Source: Monomorium pharaonis (taxonomy: Eukaryota > Arthropoda > Insecta > Hymenoptera > Formicidae). From it: a DNA stretch of 64,000 nucleotides. Where the stretch lies: the NCBI RefSeq assembly GCF_013373865.1, contig NC_050467.1, positions 682,001-746,000 on the forward strand, given 5' to 3'. The position numbers and the translations under genes were made by a program. Under the pieces are notes generated by a model, which made no database searches, was not told the DNA's origin, and saw nothing but the letters and a program-made list of their open reading frames with translations. Positions 1 through 15,131 of this stretch are shown here, one piece after another; position 1 is the stretch's first letter, and each line of letters begins with the position of its first letter.

Positions 1-3000
1 TTAAATTACGATATAACGATTACATTATAATTAACTAACACTGCGCGAAAAACGTACGAAGAACAAAGAAAAATAAGCAATTTTAAGAGTCCATAATACT
101 GAATGATGACGTTACGAGGGTGATCTGATATTCGCACTGTGACATTCTTTCTGCAAAATGTTGATCGGTTGAACAAGTACAAAGCGGTTAGATAATCGAC
201 GTTGTCGAAATCTAATCGAAATTAATACGAAAATAGATAGATGTGTAATTTTTATTGATTAATTCTTTGCGCCAATTCAGTTTTCTTTAATTATCATACT
301 TCTCGTGCCAAACTTTAATAAGTTTTAGAAATAACTGCAAACTTCGTAATAAATTGAGAATAACATTAACAATTGCCTAAGCCAAGAAAAAATATTTTAC
401 GTAATGCATTTATATTCTAAATTTTTATTTTTATTCTAAGTTTTCTAAATTATTTACATATATATCTTAAATCTTAACATTATGTTTTTATCTCGTTTCA
501 AATTTATTTTTTAATTGTATCGTCTTCTTAAGCATAAAGAATTAAGAATGAACAAATCATTTCACCCTTGCTGACTCCTGCAGGAATTCGAATAAAAGTG
601 CGAAGCCGCATTTTGCTTGCCAAAAAATTAAAGACTCTTGCGCTCTACGCATAATATATACACACAAATATATAATTATATAAATGTACGTGTATGTGTG
701 TGAGTGTGCCTAAAGATTTTTTCCTCGGATTAATCTCTTAAACTTTCTATGTCATTGTCTTTAAATCTCTCTTTCTCTCTTTCTCTCTCTCTCTCTCTCT
801 TTATCCTATGCTCTCGAAGCATATGTTGCATCGTAAACGATTTCGAAGAACTATTACCGTTCGCCGATTTCGAATCGCATGGCAGATTCACGATGCCTCG
901 TATCCGTCGCCACGTAACCGGATTAATTGTTAAAATCGTCTTATTACAATATACATAATGTCAATTTTTCATTTGTCATTTACACTAAGACTGTAATAAT
1001 CTGTAATATGAATATTACAGATTTAAAAACTACATTTCTTAAAAGCTATATTTTGATACCTTAATAATTTGTTATAATTTTCTCCACAATTGTATTTGTC
1101 AATGTAATTAGGATTTTTAACAGAAACCAGAATATTTTATTTGCAAAATAGATTGGTACGGGGTGTTAGAAAATTTATTAATTTGGATAAAAGCGAAGAG
1201 AGGAGATTGAATCGTTTATCTCAGCCCTTACTCGATAAGTTTCGCAAAATTCGTTTGTTTACCTCTGTCAATTAAGAATACAAAAGTATGTTAAACTACA
1301 AAAAAATGTGTCTTATTATACATGAATCAATTGTCTCACATTATAAAAAAATAATGTAAGAATTTACACTGCTCAATTAATTGAAAATAATGAATATAAT
1401 TTGATTCCATTCAACATTGTATGTATAAGTGTAGAAACATTTAATGATCACACATCTGTTAATTTTAAGGATTTTGTGCAAAATTGCGTCGGTTAAGGGC
1501 TGATAGCATTGTTTAACGATTGTCTCTCTGTGTTCCAACATAATAGTAGATATTTCGTCAATCGTTCCTCTTTATAAAAACGAGAAAAAAAAAACTGCGC
1601 AGTCGCTACGCAATGCACGCACTCACGATTCAGATTCGATAGACCGCGAGCGATCTCACTCTTTTCTGCAAAGTATACGAAAGTAAACGCGCGTTCCAAT
1701 TTTTGCCTCGAAAAAAGAAGGCAAAAAAATCAGAGGCACTCCACACCAAATACTCGCGTACGAATTCGCGCTTGAATATTTTTTTACGATTTTATGGCCT
1801 ATAAGCATTCGGCGCGATGCTGAAAACGTAGGTACTCTCTTTACGGGTTTGCGCGACTCGAATCGATCGCGGTAAATTAATCTTATGGCGGTAAGGAGAA
1901 TTATATAATAATAAAAGCGAGTCGCTCCGCGGGAATATAATTTCCTCGTGTGATCTACGATAATGAATGCCGATGATCTTGGCAATCATTGCGCGTTGTT
2001 TGCAAAAATGTAATCTTGCAAAAAATATTTTTAATTTTCTAAAATTTATCTTTGATCTTTCAGTTTACTGTTGTTTCATTCTTTTTTTATTTATCTTTTC
2101 AACTTTTCTAGCAGAGATAATTTTGATCGTTAAAGTTAATGGAAACATCTTATCATCTGTTATAATTATGGTCCCAAATTCATTAGACTACAGATTCACA
2201 TTCTATGAATTACTAATAGTTTTCAAGTTCATAATGCAACACTATATCATGTCGTCATTGAATATTCGCCAAGGGACTATCGGCAATCATCGAATCGTTT
2301 CGTCACGCGTTTTTACGTATACGACTGCTAAGAACGTGTGTGCGTGCATGCGTGCGTACCTGCTTAACTGTAACGATCAATCTTAAGGAACTAATTAACA
2401 AATAAATAGTTAAACTTGTCGTCACCATTGTGATTTAAGATAGTAGAGATGCCCGCGCAAGTCGGTCGATAGTGCAGATGCAACTGATAGTTCATTCATG
2501 ATAGTATATTACATGTTAAAATTTTATTGAATAATACAGTTAATTTAGTAAAATCAAGTAACGGAATATATTATAACTAAAAATGGCAGTGTAATTATGG
2601 CACAAAATAAGCTGTCATTAAAAAGAAATTATATTTTTATAAGTAAAATATTGTTTAATTTAAACATACATAAATATTTCTTTTGTATTCTATCCTGCAT
2701 TGGTGCAATTTTATTGTATTTTTTAATATTTTTTAACTCTAAATTCTATGTGACATATTGTGTACAGTTTGCATCTGCATGGAGGACTCTCGCCGGGGAA
2801 ACGTTTACCTGTTTGTATAGCCAAAGTCGTCATTTGTCTTTGGCATGATAAAAATCTTAATAAAGGTTTCATTAAAATATTCTTTGTAGAACAATATCTT
2901 TCCTTGTCCATATTAAATTTCTATATATTTTATCCAATAATTGCTATTTTTTTCCTATAAATTAAAGTTGAGGTGATGCTTTTATTAAATGAGACAATCT

Positions 3001-6000
3001 AGGATCATAGACAATGTAATTAAATATTTAAATATCAATCTCTAAACTGTAGCAAAATTTTCAAAGGCTCTACAATGTACCATCAAAAAGAAATTTAATT
3101 ATTTTGTATAATTCTTAACGTAGGACTCTAAGTTTGAATAAAATCTATATCTATTTTACTGTGATTGGTAGATGTTCGCAGTCTTAATTGCACGACTTTA
3201 TAAACAGTTTGTCTACAAAACGTATAACACATTCCACAGTTGCATTGGCAACCGTTGCAATTGGTGCCTGCGATGGCGTTGGCCTGCTCCCCTTCCCCGG
3301 CCCCTTTCCACTACCGAGAGAAGGAGCGACAGCGATGGAGGAGACTACGAGAAGCGGAGCCGCGTCAGTGCATAGGCACGAGTTGTGCCGTCGGGTGGGA
3401 CGACAACGCCGTCTCTCGTGCTCCTTTATCTTATCGTTTTTTTCACGTCATCTTTATCTTCGTGTATGTAAACGTCGGCAGTTCTGCAGTGAAAAATAAG
3501 AGCCCCAGTCGCAAAACGCGACCTAGCATCCCGGGGCTCGAGAATCCTAAAAATATACATCGAAAATGTCGTGCTCTACGAGGAGAAAGGAAGAGGCCCG
3601 CGTTCGCAAACTGTGAAATCAACGGTTCGCTCATGTTGTGCTTGCCTGTTTGCCTGTGTGCCCGCGTCCGTCGTCGCGTCGATGTGTGTGCGCGCCCTGG
3701 AGCACGCGCGCGCGTCTTTCTCCGCTCGTTGCCGCGCGCGCAAAGTGTCTCTTTAACTCATTAATGCTCTCGGCCAGCGCGTACTAGGCTCTTGTTTCTC
3801 GTGAAAACTCCTTTTCCTACCAGAATTTCGATTCATACTAGAAAAAAAAAAACGCCAAATACGTATTATATAAAAATAATAACTGACATTATAAATGTCA
3901 CGCGTTTCTTTTTTTTTTTTTAACTCGTTCTTACAGTTTTTGTAAAAATTGTAAAAACTGCTCAAATTATATCGCATCTCTTCATGACTCATTTGTGCAA
4001 ATGCGCGGAACTTGCATAAATAGACACAAACATGAAAAATTGCAAATAACGTGTGTACTTATGTACACACACGTGAGCGTGTGCACGGATAATGAGTCAC
4101 ATACTAATGAAAGGAATAGTGAAAAGGAATAGTAAACCTACATCGTGGCCGGAATACAGAGGAACGATTAAGAAATAGAAACGTGGACCCGTATAGTCGT
4201 GCATTTCGAAAGACACTCTCGATCGAAGCAAAAAAAGAAATGAAATGCTGTGATTTTAGATGATGGACTCTCTGCGAGTAAGCGGGAGCAGTGATTCGAG
4301 AAAAGGAAGAACCGCATGAAGGGACAACCGGTACACAGCGGTGGACAACGACGAGGTAGGTTTTTGACCTGCATGGCTAACGGACAAACATAATCCGCGC
4401 GACGATTCCCCGAGAGAGAGAACAATTGTGTGCACTGTCCTGAAAAAAAGGAAATATATTAATATACAATTATAAAATTATCGTATTTAATATGCGTTTT
4501 AATCGCGCAATAAACTATATCGCGAGGCGTGTCACCCGAAGAATTTGCAATTCTATATTTTTACACTTTTCTATTTTTATTCTGTCAAGACAGTCGCGTC
4601 AATACGCGCGGAAAACGCGGCGGACGACAAGGCGTAAAACCAAACATCTGTTTTGAGAGGATAACAGGTGTTTTTGACACGAGAATAATTAATGACAATT
4701 TGCGCGAACTGTCGGTGACTCGTGCGCGAGCCACATTGTGGTACCCATATGACGCACCGTTAATTATACGTCTATGCAATCCTTTCATAATGAGCTATCT
4801 CAAATAGACCATATCAACTCATATTTTACAAGTGTCACCTTGCATAATTATTATAATTCATCATCCATCTAAATTAAGATAACATTTTGTAACGTTATTC
4901 ATTAGGTAAAAACTTCCGGAATTTTTGAAAAATTATCGATTCACTGATATTTTGAGTTTAAATCATCGTTAAGATTCGTTACGTCGTTACTTTAATCGGT
5001 CGTCCATTGCTTCAACGCTGCTCTGTTTTAAATTGGTTTTGAAATTGCTTTCTTATCTCGTGGAAGTTTCGATCTGTTATAGAAGATAAGGAATCACTTA
5101 TCATTTCTACCGTGGATCTGACAAGCGGTTCGAGAAGCTGGTAGAACTGATGATCGTGCAAGTTGATCATGAATCATAATTTCCATTGAAACAATCGCGT
5201 CAGATATGCTGCTTCTTTGTAATGGATTTTTTTCAACTGCGCTTTTCCGCATCTTCCTTCACACATCTTTTTCTCCTTTCTTCTCTTAAAAAAATATTAC
5301 AAAAGAGAAAGTTTTCGTTAAATTTATTTCATAATATTTAAAAAAGCAAGAGAGAAAGAAAAAAAAAGAAGTATAAATAATATTAATAAGATCAACGACA
5401 TGGAATTGTAATAGATTTTAGATATTATTTATTCGAGTTGCTCGAGAGAATGTATTCATGTGTTTTTCATAGGCACACAGTTCATTTTAAATGCGATCGA
5501 AGGTGATGAGCGCAAGATGTGATAATCCACGATGTCTGGCGCAGAATTAAAGTAGAGAAATATAGAACGATGGATGTGATACTCACTCGTCGGTCAGTTG
5601 GAATAGTAGCCGGAAACTATGGGCGTCGGTATCGGCTTTCGGAACGATGACTCACCCTGGGACAATTCATAATTTCCTTTCTGTTTGCGTCGTTCGTTTG
5701 TTTTGTCACGCGCTCGGTGCGGAGAAATAACAATTTGATTAATCCTGAAAACAATAACAGAAGAAGATCCATTTAACAGTGCCCTACGAAAATGTACTTT
5801 TTATTTGAGAAGCTTTAGAAACCTCTAATTATCTTACGAGAATTAAAGTTTTTTGATAATAAAAGCAGAAAAAAAGTAAAAAATATCATAAGAATCTGTT
5901 ATAGAATTATCTATTAACACCCATCAGATAAATGTCTATTTTTATTTATTTAAAAAAAAATAGATGTACTGAAGTATGTTTACCTGATAGATAAGTTACT

Positions 6001-6228
6001 AAGAAGTTGAAATAATTGACCCTTAGTGCTAATAACTGGATTATTATCAATTTAATTGCTTTCAGATTTCTTTAAATATATTTAAGTGATAAATTAGGGA
6101 AAAAAATTGTCAATTTTAGCTTGCGGCAATTCGAATCACGAAGAGTCAGAGAGACCTATGTTTCAATGGGTTAACATCAAAGAAGACTTAGAATTATCTT
6201 ACTAGAGTGCTGTAGAGGAATCAATGTG
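1..6228. other. Region without a recognised gene, upstream of the Rho GAP gene
   Basis: No open frame here looks like a conserved protein. The stretch is AT-rich with a CT microsatellite near 765-801. It is most simply upstream sequence or 5' untranslated exons and introns of the ARAP-like gene that starts at 6229. A sequence around 3240-3770 is much richer in CG than its surroundings and could be a promoter or first exon. Short frames within it overlap on both strands and look like by-products of base composition. Confidence 0.5.
3240..3770. promoter_or_regulatory. CpG-rich block, possible promoter or 5' UTR exon
   Basis: The block stands out by CG content and many CpG steps (for example around 3660-3750) in an otherwise AT-rich region. 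In hymenopteran genomes such blocks often mark promoters or 5' untranslated exons of broadly expressed genes. Overlapping open frames of 60-174 codons in several frames show no domain I recognise. Which gene it would serve is not visible; the next coding start on + is at 6229. Confidence 0.3.
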
Positions 6229-9200
6229 ATGGAGGTGAAGCCGATACCAAAGCCGCGGTCGGCAGTCGCGACCGAGAGCAAACCAATACCGGCGCCCCGA
6301 AGACTCCTGCCGACAACCAGCTTACCGTCGACTCATTCCAGCAGCCCGACTAGCGAATCTAGTCAGTCTGAGAAGAGCGATGACCTAAAGTCGGTCGGTA
6401 GTACCAACGAGAATACTCGCAACAACCATGAGTTCTTTCGCAGCCTCAGCACAAGTTCGCGCCAATTAAAGGATGAGATCTCGGAAAAGATGACGGTGAA
6501 GGGACGGGCCGTTATCTCCAGCACGCGGAACGCCAGCATTCGGCTGGAGAAGTCGGTGAAGAGTCTGCTGACTCGGCGGCTGTCGTCCTTGAACCAAGAT
6601 GACGTAGTCGTTCAGGGCGGCGTCCAGAAGAAGAAAGATCCAGCTGAGGAGGACAGATGCGTATCAATGCCGGCTGACAACATTTTCAGCAGCATCTCGT
6701 TTTACAGTCCTCTGAGCGGCAATCTGAGAAGTGTAAAGAACGAGGAGGATCTATCCGCCGGTGGCAGGCACAGCCCGCCGCCTCCAGTTTATCCGCCACC
6801 CCCGCTTCCGGACGAATCTATCTATGACGAGTTGCAATCCGTCACGTCGGGAAGCAGCAGTCGATACGACACACTCAGTTCTACGGTGTCCGACAAGATC
6901 GAGCGAGATTTCCCCGACTTCAGCGTCCTTAGCTTAACGCGGAATCAGGTAAAGTTGCCCTAATCGCTTCGCACTTTTCATTCGTGACTCTGCAATAAAA
7001 TATTAATATTGTCACTCTGATATTATTTTTGATATTATTAGTAAAACCGGTTTTGCTATCAAAATTAAGATTAACGCTTACCAAAATTAGAATTGTTTCG
7101 TTTGATCGGTAAATAAATTTTCTTCTTGAAACAGGCTAGTGATTCTGACCAAAGTTTAAATTTGTCCGACGTCAATGTAAATCTATCGCACGACAAAATT
7201 TCCGCGAAAAGGCTGTCGCGATCAGACTCTTGGACCTTTTACGACGCCACACCAGGCACGAAAGCCGAGAGTGTCGACGAAGTGGACAGGATATCCAGTT
7301 TAGAGGAAAGCTTGGAGAAGTCCTTCGAGAGGAAAATCTCACCAACAGATCGAACTTCTTGCGCGTCCTTCGAGAGTCAAGCTTCCATTCAAAATTCTCT
7401 CTACGAGAATCTATCGCCGCCGAAAGTCGAGTGCCGACAACAACCCTCGGATACCAGGGTGCAGAACAGCAAGTCTGTACTCTACGAGTTTGATCCGTTT
7501 GCGAGGACGTCCGAGAACGAGAACGTCTACAGTAATTACGAGAATAATGATTTGATGCTGCTGGAAGCTTTGTTGGCTACCAACGATTCACCTAATAGTG
7601 CCGACAGCACCGTGGAATTTCGCGAGAGTGCCGAGGGGCACGAGGAGGACGAGGACTTGACGCATCCTGGCATCAATTTGACACCTCCGGAACCACCCAA
7701 GAGATTTGATTCCCTTCCGAAGAATGAATATGACATAGCAGAAGGTGTAGAACAGCCCGACAAAGTCGAAGCCTCGAGTAAAAATCCGCCTCTCTTGCCA
7801 AAGTTGGCGCATTTGGTGACCAAAAAGCAGCCTGCTGTTCCTCCCAGGAAGCCTTCCACGAAGGCTCCTGCACTTCCTCAACCAAATGCAAATATGACTG
7901 TGACAACGGCCACATCGGCATCTGCCAATAATGACGAGGAGAATATTACTAGTTCTTCATCGGTGACGCCAAAGGTCACCGAGGACCATCGTAAAGTAAG
8001 CGTGATACAAAAATTGAAGAAACTGCGACAGGAATCCACAGTGCAAGCCATCAAGCCAAATGTGATTAATTTCGTTAAGAGTGGTAGTAAACTTTTATCC
8101 AGGACTCGCGAGCATATCGGTGAGTCCGGCTTGAGGTCGCTACGAATGGAGAGGCCGAAGGTGAATGCTCCGCATAATCCGGTCACACACAGAGGAATAG
8201 TGTACAGGTAAGAGATAATATGAACGTACGCGTGAAATATATTTCACAAGTCTCCAATATCTAAACTTTTTTTACAAAGTTAATTAATCAAACGATCTTT
8301 GAGGCTATTAATTAATTCTTTCTAATAATTCAACAAAAATTTTTATTAAAAAAAAAATGCCGCTAAAAGTTATCATTATTAAAAATATTTTAGCAGAGCT
8401 CTTTTAAAACTAACGCATTAAATAAAATAAAAATATGAAAGAACAAGATTTTTAGGGATTCCTCCTAATAATCGATTGCAATTAATGTTCAAATAATAAT
8501 AACATTTAAACCGAGCGACCGCATTGATTAGAGTATTAATGAGAAATATCATTATTTCCTGTGGAGGCCTGGAATGGGTATCGAGAGGGCCAAGGACCTC
8601 GTGCTGAGAGCAGCAGTGTTGCTCGATCGGAAATTATCGTTCTACTCTGACAAGAGCATGTCTACGCTGAAAGAGGTCGTGGAATTAGAGACAGTATACA
8701 GTATTCATCTACTTCAGGATGTTAAGTGAGTCTGTTATTTTACTACGTAAATGCAATATATACATATATTGCACAGTGATTTTTACGATCTTAAACAGTT
8801 CTTCGCATATCTTTTCAAAATTTGCTTATATTCAATTATTCTAAATTACTTTAATATATCAAGATAAAATTATTTGTTAATGGTAAATAATTTTATTATG
8901 TAGAATAATTCAGATATCTTACGTTTCTCTTAGCTATGAATGTTAGATCATAAAATCTCGATTGGAAATCAGAAACTTATCGTTCGAATAATAAAATGAC
9001 TCACTCGTTCAGCATATATTTATATCAATCCAACTCCAAGTGTTAACGGGCAGACGTTTCTCCAGGCTTATGGCACTCTCTCTTGTTCTCTCTCCCTCTC
9101 TCTCACTCTGTGAAAGAGGTCTCAAGGTCCTCTTTGTTAAACGAGAAGAAAAGGATCTTGTGAGAGGACAGTTTCTTGAACGTAATCTAGCAATAACCAA

Positions 9201-12200
9201 ATTACTTATTATATATAATATGTAATTTAATTATTAGAGATATTGAAGAATTACGTGAAATAAAATAATATATAATTTTATAATGTATATCGCAATTATA
9301 CTATATTGCATATAGATCAACGCAATAATCAGTTCTTTTACCAACCTTTTTCTTAAGAACTTCGTTCAACTTTTGATGCAGCCTTCTAAATGCGCAGTTT
9401 TCTTCGCTTCATACGTTAACGCGTCTAATCTGTATTTAACGCTACGTATCTTTACTTCCCTTTGACTCATCATACGATTGATACATCATATGTAGCTAAC
9501 TCGTAAGCCGGTCACTCGCGATTACTTGATGAAGACAATTTCGAAATGTGTGCAGGACCATAGACGGTGAAACGGTGCATTGCGTAGCGATTAGTGGTGC
9601 TGGCAGACCAAGCGTGCACGTTTTCTACGCGAAAGGTGTCGCCGAGAGACGAATCTGGGCTCAGAGAATCCTCGAGGCGAGTACGCCGATTTTTCCCACG
9701 AAGTACACTGCCGAATTCACCAGAGCAGGTTGGGCTTATTTAAAGGTATATATAAAAAAAGTAGTATAACAAAATCTTTGAACAATCTCTGAACAAAAAG
9801 CAACAAATTAATAAAATGTTAAATAACAATTGTGTATGAAAATTTCCATTGACGAGTGACTGAAAGTTGATTATTTTCGTATTTATGCCACAATTTTATA
9901 TTAATGTTATAATAAATTTTCAAGCCTACCTCAGTCGTATTTTAAGGTACGTCGAACTTGAGATCTGTGTAATATTTTTAATGTATTAACATTATTTTTA
10001 ATTAAATGGATAATAATTAAGAAATTTCTTAAGGCAATTTTAATATAACTATTTACATCATTATTGATATGATATCGCACAAAATTCAGAATGTTCGCTG
10101 CTAAAACATTCACGCTTACGAAACCTATATGCTTTGACATGCAAATTCCTCGCGGACGTTCTCAATATTTCGCGTACCATTGCTCTTATTAAATTATTAA
10201 ATTTCTTTCGTCATCGGAATTAAAAAGAAACATATCTTCTGTTTTTCTTTGTACGATTATGATGTATCCCTTGCATCCCTTTAGGAAGGTATAACAGGTA
10301 CATGGTTTCCGGCTTGGCTTCTCTTGCAACAAAGAACATTGATTTACACAAAATCCTTGGAATCTGCAATTGCGGTGAACTTTGAACAAGTAGATTTGAG
10401 GAAGGCACGCTGCATCGGTAAGTTACAACTAAAAATTTGAGAAATGTTATAACTCGAATTATAAATATAACACTGAATTTTCATTATGGCCATGTTCCAA
10501 AATCTATATCTATAATATATGTAACGTTAACTATAGACTTTTACTGGCAGTGAATATTGGAACACGGTCTGTGTAACATAAAAATATAAAATTGATGAAA
10601 TATATAAAAAAACATTTTTTAGTGAATTGATATTAAGCTATTAAATCAATTTATTCTTGTTATATCTTTATGGGTATTTATTCATGCGTGATACCAACTG
10701 ACTTGCCGCAGCTTTAATCACGCTTGACTGATTGTTGAAATTATCGTGACCCAATTAATCTTGTGGCAAAAGACATAAAATGTGAAAGACATGACCTAAT
10801 TACTAAGTAATAAATGAATTCGGTTGTTGTCTTATCAATGACTCAATGCGATATGAGCTGTTCGATTAAAAGTACAGCACTCTTAGTTATATCCATAGAT
10901 GTACGTTCTGATTTACGCTATTATTAATTATTAATATTATTAATCAATAATAACAATGTTGAAAAATAGAAAGATGAATTTTATATCTTTTTAAATTAAA
11001 GTCAATGTCTTACAAAAAATAATTTTTTATTTTACTTTTAAGTTTTCTAACTAGTTACTTTGCCCAACTCTGTTCAAAAACCATTTTCGTTTAAAAGAGA
11101 TTAATAAATAATTCTTGTTAAAATTTGAATACCACATAATAAGATTCTATCATTACTATCGTAATATTACTGTACGTTGAAATTGCAATATTATGACATT
11201 GCAGTGTTGCGAGATCAAGAAGGGCCAATTGCCGGATGCGGGACTGTTCCAGTAGTAGTTGTGGATGCCGGGGGTAGCGGTGCCCTGCACATCGCCACGT
11301 CGGGAACCCACGAGGCTACCGCCTGGCGACACGCGCTTTATCAAGCGGCTACGAACTGCGGCCCTGCTCTAGATCAACAACAGATTACGCAGGACAATGT
11401 GCCCGTCATTTTGGACAAATGTGTCAACTTCATCTACGCTCATGGTGATTAATGAGTCATCATCTTATACCATCGAATAAAAATAATTTTATTGAATCAA
11501 ATATGTTTTCGATGTCTTTTTATCTTATATAAGAGAGATATATAATGGATTGTGTATTAAAAAATTGGAAATATAAAAATTCTTTTTCTTTTTTGAAAAA
11601 ATCTATCATAAAAATTGGGAAATTAACGATCATCAATTACGGAACGTTATCGAATATAATTATAGAATATTCTGTATAACGTACTGTAAAGAATTTTAAA
11701 TTTGCCTTTCTACTATCATTAGAATTAATAATATCAACAAAACATCCTATGATAATTAAGTTTCTCCAGAGAATTCTGGTTGCATTAAACGAATCTGTGA
11801 ACAATATCATATTATGAAACGTTTCACAAAATCTTATCTTTCAGGCATGATGACGGAAGGTATTTATCGTCGTAGCGGATCGAGCAGTGCCGTAGTAAAG
11901 CTATTAGAGGCTTTCAGACGAGACGCATGGGCCACACAAATAACGCGAAATGTGTACACGGAGCACGACGTCGCCACGGTTCTTAGAAGATTTCTTCGAG
12001 ATTTACCAGATCCGTTGTTCCCTCCTACTATACATGACCGTCTTTGTCTCGCTTCAGGTAACAAATGATTCATTCAAAATAGAATCAAATAATCTGTACA
12101 AAATAAATATACAAAATAAACGCAGTGGACACTTCTAAAATATTGAAGCATAATTTTGAATTAACGCCGCAAAAAATATTTAAAGATAAATTTTTTCTAC

Positions 12201-13954
12201 AGAATCAATCAGTGAGGAAAATAGAGTGGCGACTTATCGGAAATTATTATCCACCCTAAATCCGGTAACGTCGGCGACGCTTCGCCGAATCCTGGCACAT
12301 CTTCACGGTCTCAGTCAGCAGAGCGCTAGGAATTTAATGACTGTCGAAAATCTTTCGGCGGTCTGGGGTCCGACCCTGATGCATGCCGGTGAGAACAGCG
12401 CCGAGGAATGGAATCGGGCGGAGACCAAGGTTGTCGGTGATCTCATCAAACTGTATCCGAAACTTTACCAATTGTCGCCGGCCGACCTAGCGAAAGAAGC
12501 GAAGATGCTGGAGATTCTGGAAAAGCATCACGTGTCCAACAACGGTCTGCGAGGCGCGCCCTCGGGAGATCTCAAGATCTGGATATACATCATCTCGCCA
12601 AATGGAGAGTGTGTGAACGTCACTGTGAGGATCTCTTTTCTAATTCTCTCATCGATAAACTATTCTATCGTGTAATATCTTTTGTAGAATAAAGTTTGGA
12701 GCAATACTATTAAAACTATTAAAACAATTTATTTCACGAAGATTAAAATTTAGCTGCAATATCTTTTATTTATTTCTAATTAATCGCTTAATTAGATCGG
12801 GCCTCAAAAGACTGCGTTCGACGTGTGCCGAGAACTCGCTGAGAAAACTAACTTACCACCTCACGAGCTGTGTTTAGAAGAATATACTCTGTCCGGCGCG
12901 CTGGAGCGACCGTTGCATCACAGCGAACGTGTCCTGGAAACAGTAGCGAGATGGGGATACTGGGACTCGGATGATAGGAAGGATAATGCCCTCATCCTCA
13001 GGAAAGATCGCTTGTACAAGGACATCGTGCCTCTGGTGGGTATACTGAGGACAAAATAAATGAAATTTGCAAACTGCTCTACATATCACTAGAGGAAATT
13101 TATACATTTATAGTTTCCATGCAAAAATTACTCAGATTCCCACGATCTAAATTTATAAAGGGTTCAAGAGCGTACAAAGTGTGTGTGAGTTTTTGCGCGG
13201 ATCAAATTGCGTGATTTCACAGGCGAAGAGAAAGATGCGTCCCGCATGTGCTGTGAAAACAGGATATGATCTAATTGAAATTAATTATGCTTCTTCTCCC
13301 TTCCTCTATATATCATTCTATATTCCCCTCTGTTGTAGGTAAAGCCGCCTATGACGATCTCAGGCGAGCTTAAATTTGCGGACACTAAGGCAAGAAACCT
13401 GAAGAATTACCTCTTCGAGTTCAGTCAGGCAAAGCTCTGTTGTTACAAAGACAAGGTGTGCTCCGTGAAACTTCACGAGTGGAAGATCGAAGATATCATT
13501 TGGTACTTGGGACACGAACCTAAACGCAATCCACAAATGGGGTAAATATAAAGTTATATAAATTTACATATACAATTTTAATAGATCTCTTTGAAAAATA
13601 CTTACTGGATGTTTCTTTTTTGCAGTTGGTCTATTACTTTTATCACAAAGAATAAGAAACCAACAAGGTAAAAATATATTACTAATTTCTGTCAATAGAT
13701 ATAACAATGAATTTGTCATTTGTATTACAATTTAAGAAATTAATTAATATATTTAAAAACGTATTTATAAATGTTTAATTCTTGGCAGAATAATTGATGT
13801 TTAATTATCTCTTAGGTGTAAGGACAGCCCATATTTTGGAAATATTTTGGCAGGCACGTCCAAAGATGAGCAGTATAGATGGTTAGCGGCTATGCTCTTC
13901 GGGGAGTATCAATTAAATCTCCGAGCTTCTGCAGTGAATCTTATGGATCCATGA
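6229..13954 (+). CDS. RhoGAP15B: ARAP/RhoGAP15B-type Rho GTPase-activating protein (PH, RhoGAP, RA, PH)
   Basis: Twelve exons join in frame to 1257 residues: 6229-6948, 7135-8207, 8567-8725, 9556-9745, 10285-10417, 11205-11444, 11845-12057, 12203-12624, 12796-13035, 13339-13541, 13626-13667, 13816-13954. Residues 1-600 are low-complexity with proline motifs (KPIPKPR, PPPVYPPPPLPDE, PAVPPRKP), likely SH3 or adaptor docking sites. A PH domain follows at about 605-710 and a second PH-like unit at about 705-810. The RhoGAP domain (about 815-1000) has the arginine finger in EGIYRRSG. A Ras-association domain (about 1030-1125) and a final PH domain (about 1133-1240) complete the protein. This order matches the C-terminal half of ARAP proteins and Drosophila RhoGAP15B. 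No ArfGAP, ankyrin or SAM domain is visible. It should inactivate Rho-family GTPases at phosphoinositide membranes. The ATG at 6229 is preceded by an in-frame GTG; upstream untranslated exons are likely. Confidence 0.85.
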
Positions 13955-15131
13955 CCAATTCAAGTCGATTAAATTATAAGCCACTCAGTGCCTCCAAAGT
14001 GATCAATAAGTGATACTTTTTTTCTATAAACCCTTTTACAGACTCTGAACAAATATAAATACGTGTATAGTGTCAATTAAAAGAACTGATTAGCTTAATA
14101 TTTTATAGTTTTTTAAAACATAGTATCCTAAAAGTTGATCTCGTTTAATAAAAAACAAACGTTTAGTAAATTGACTTATTCTATTACAAATTGATTAGCA
14201 TGGCCAATAGAAACGTCATCGTAGCTACGAATCAATGATGCTGTGAGTTGATCATTATATTAGATAGTAGAAATTAATTGTGACAAATTATGGAATAACA
14301 TGCATTTATGGTAAAATAAAATTAACAAGATAAAACGGATGTTACAATATTTTTAGACCTCTTTTTAATTCAGATTCGTGATATCACTTCATATTTTTCT
14401 CAGAAAAATGTAGAGCTTGAAAAAGACGACGAAGAAAGATCATATTTTATGAATAAATGATATTTATCAATATTTTATGCACATTTTATTTCAATAATCG
14501 CCAAGATCATAAAGCTTCGCATCATCGATTAGAAATCATCGAAAACTAATGTACAACAATCCTTCTCAATGCCAATGTCTATTTATCGTTAACTATTAAT
14601 AGTAACAGAAATTAAAAATACCAGAATTAAAATAAGATTCAAATCATCAAGATATATTAGAAATAATTTGAAAGATACATTATTCATACTCAATTTTTAC
14701 AAGTGTAATATTAGCAACAGTTTTAATCCTCTTTTTTTTAATTTAATCAGGAAAATACCACCTCGGTTAAGAAGATATTTTTATTGTCTTATTTTTATTG
14801 TCTATATTTATTAAAGCCTTAAAATACAAATTTATAAAAAATCTAAGATGTAGTAAGAGAAATGTTAAGAAAACTATAATGTACATATATGTAATCTATT
14901 TCCCAATTAATTAAACAATTAACTTTAATTGTGAATCAAATATCCTTTTCTTAATTCCTCTTCAATTACTTTAAAAGATATGTAAATTAATCCAATGTCC
15001 TTTTCATCAGCCTTCCTTCACCTTAACAGTTACACTAATATCCAATGTGTAAGACACATTTGTCATTTTTAAGTAAAAAAAAAACACTATATAACATATT
15101 TTTTTTTAATATTCACTTTTTAATTCAAAGT
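13955..15131. other. Convergent intergenic region
   Basis: AT-rich sequence between the stop of the Rho GAP gene (+) and the stop of RAD51 (-). It should hold both 3' untranslated regions. I see no further coding exon, RNA gene or repeat family in it. Confidence 0.5.

Noticed and set aside
749..958. Short secreted-looking frame starting with Leu-Ser repeats
   Set aside because: The apparent signal peptide is the translation of a CT microsatellite.
3240..3764. 174-codon plus-strand frame
   Set aside because: CG-rich sequence with open frames in several phases; no domain or splice-consistent continuation.
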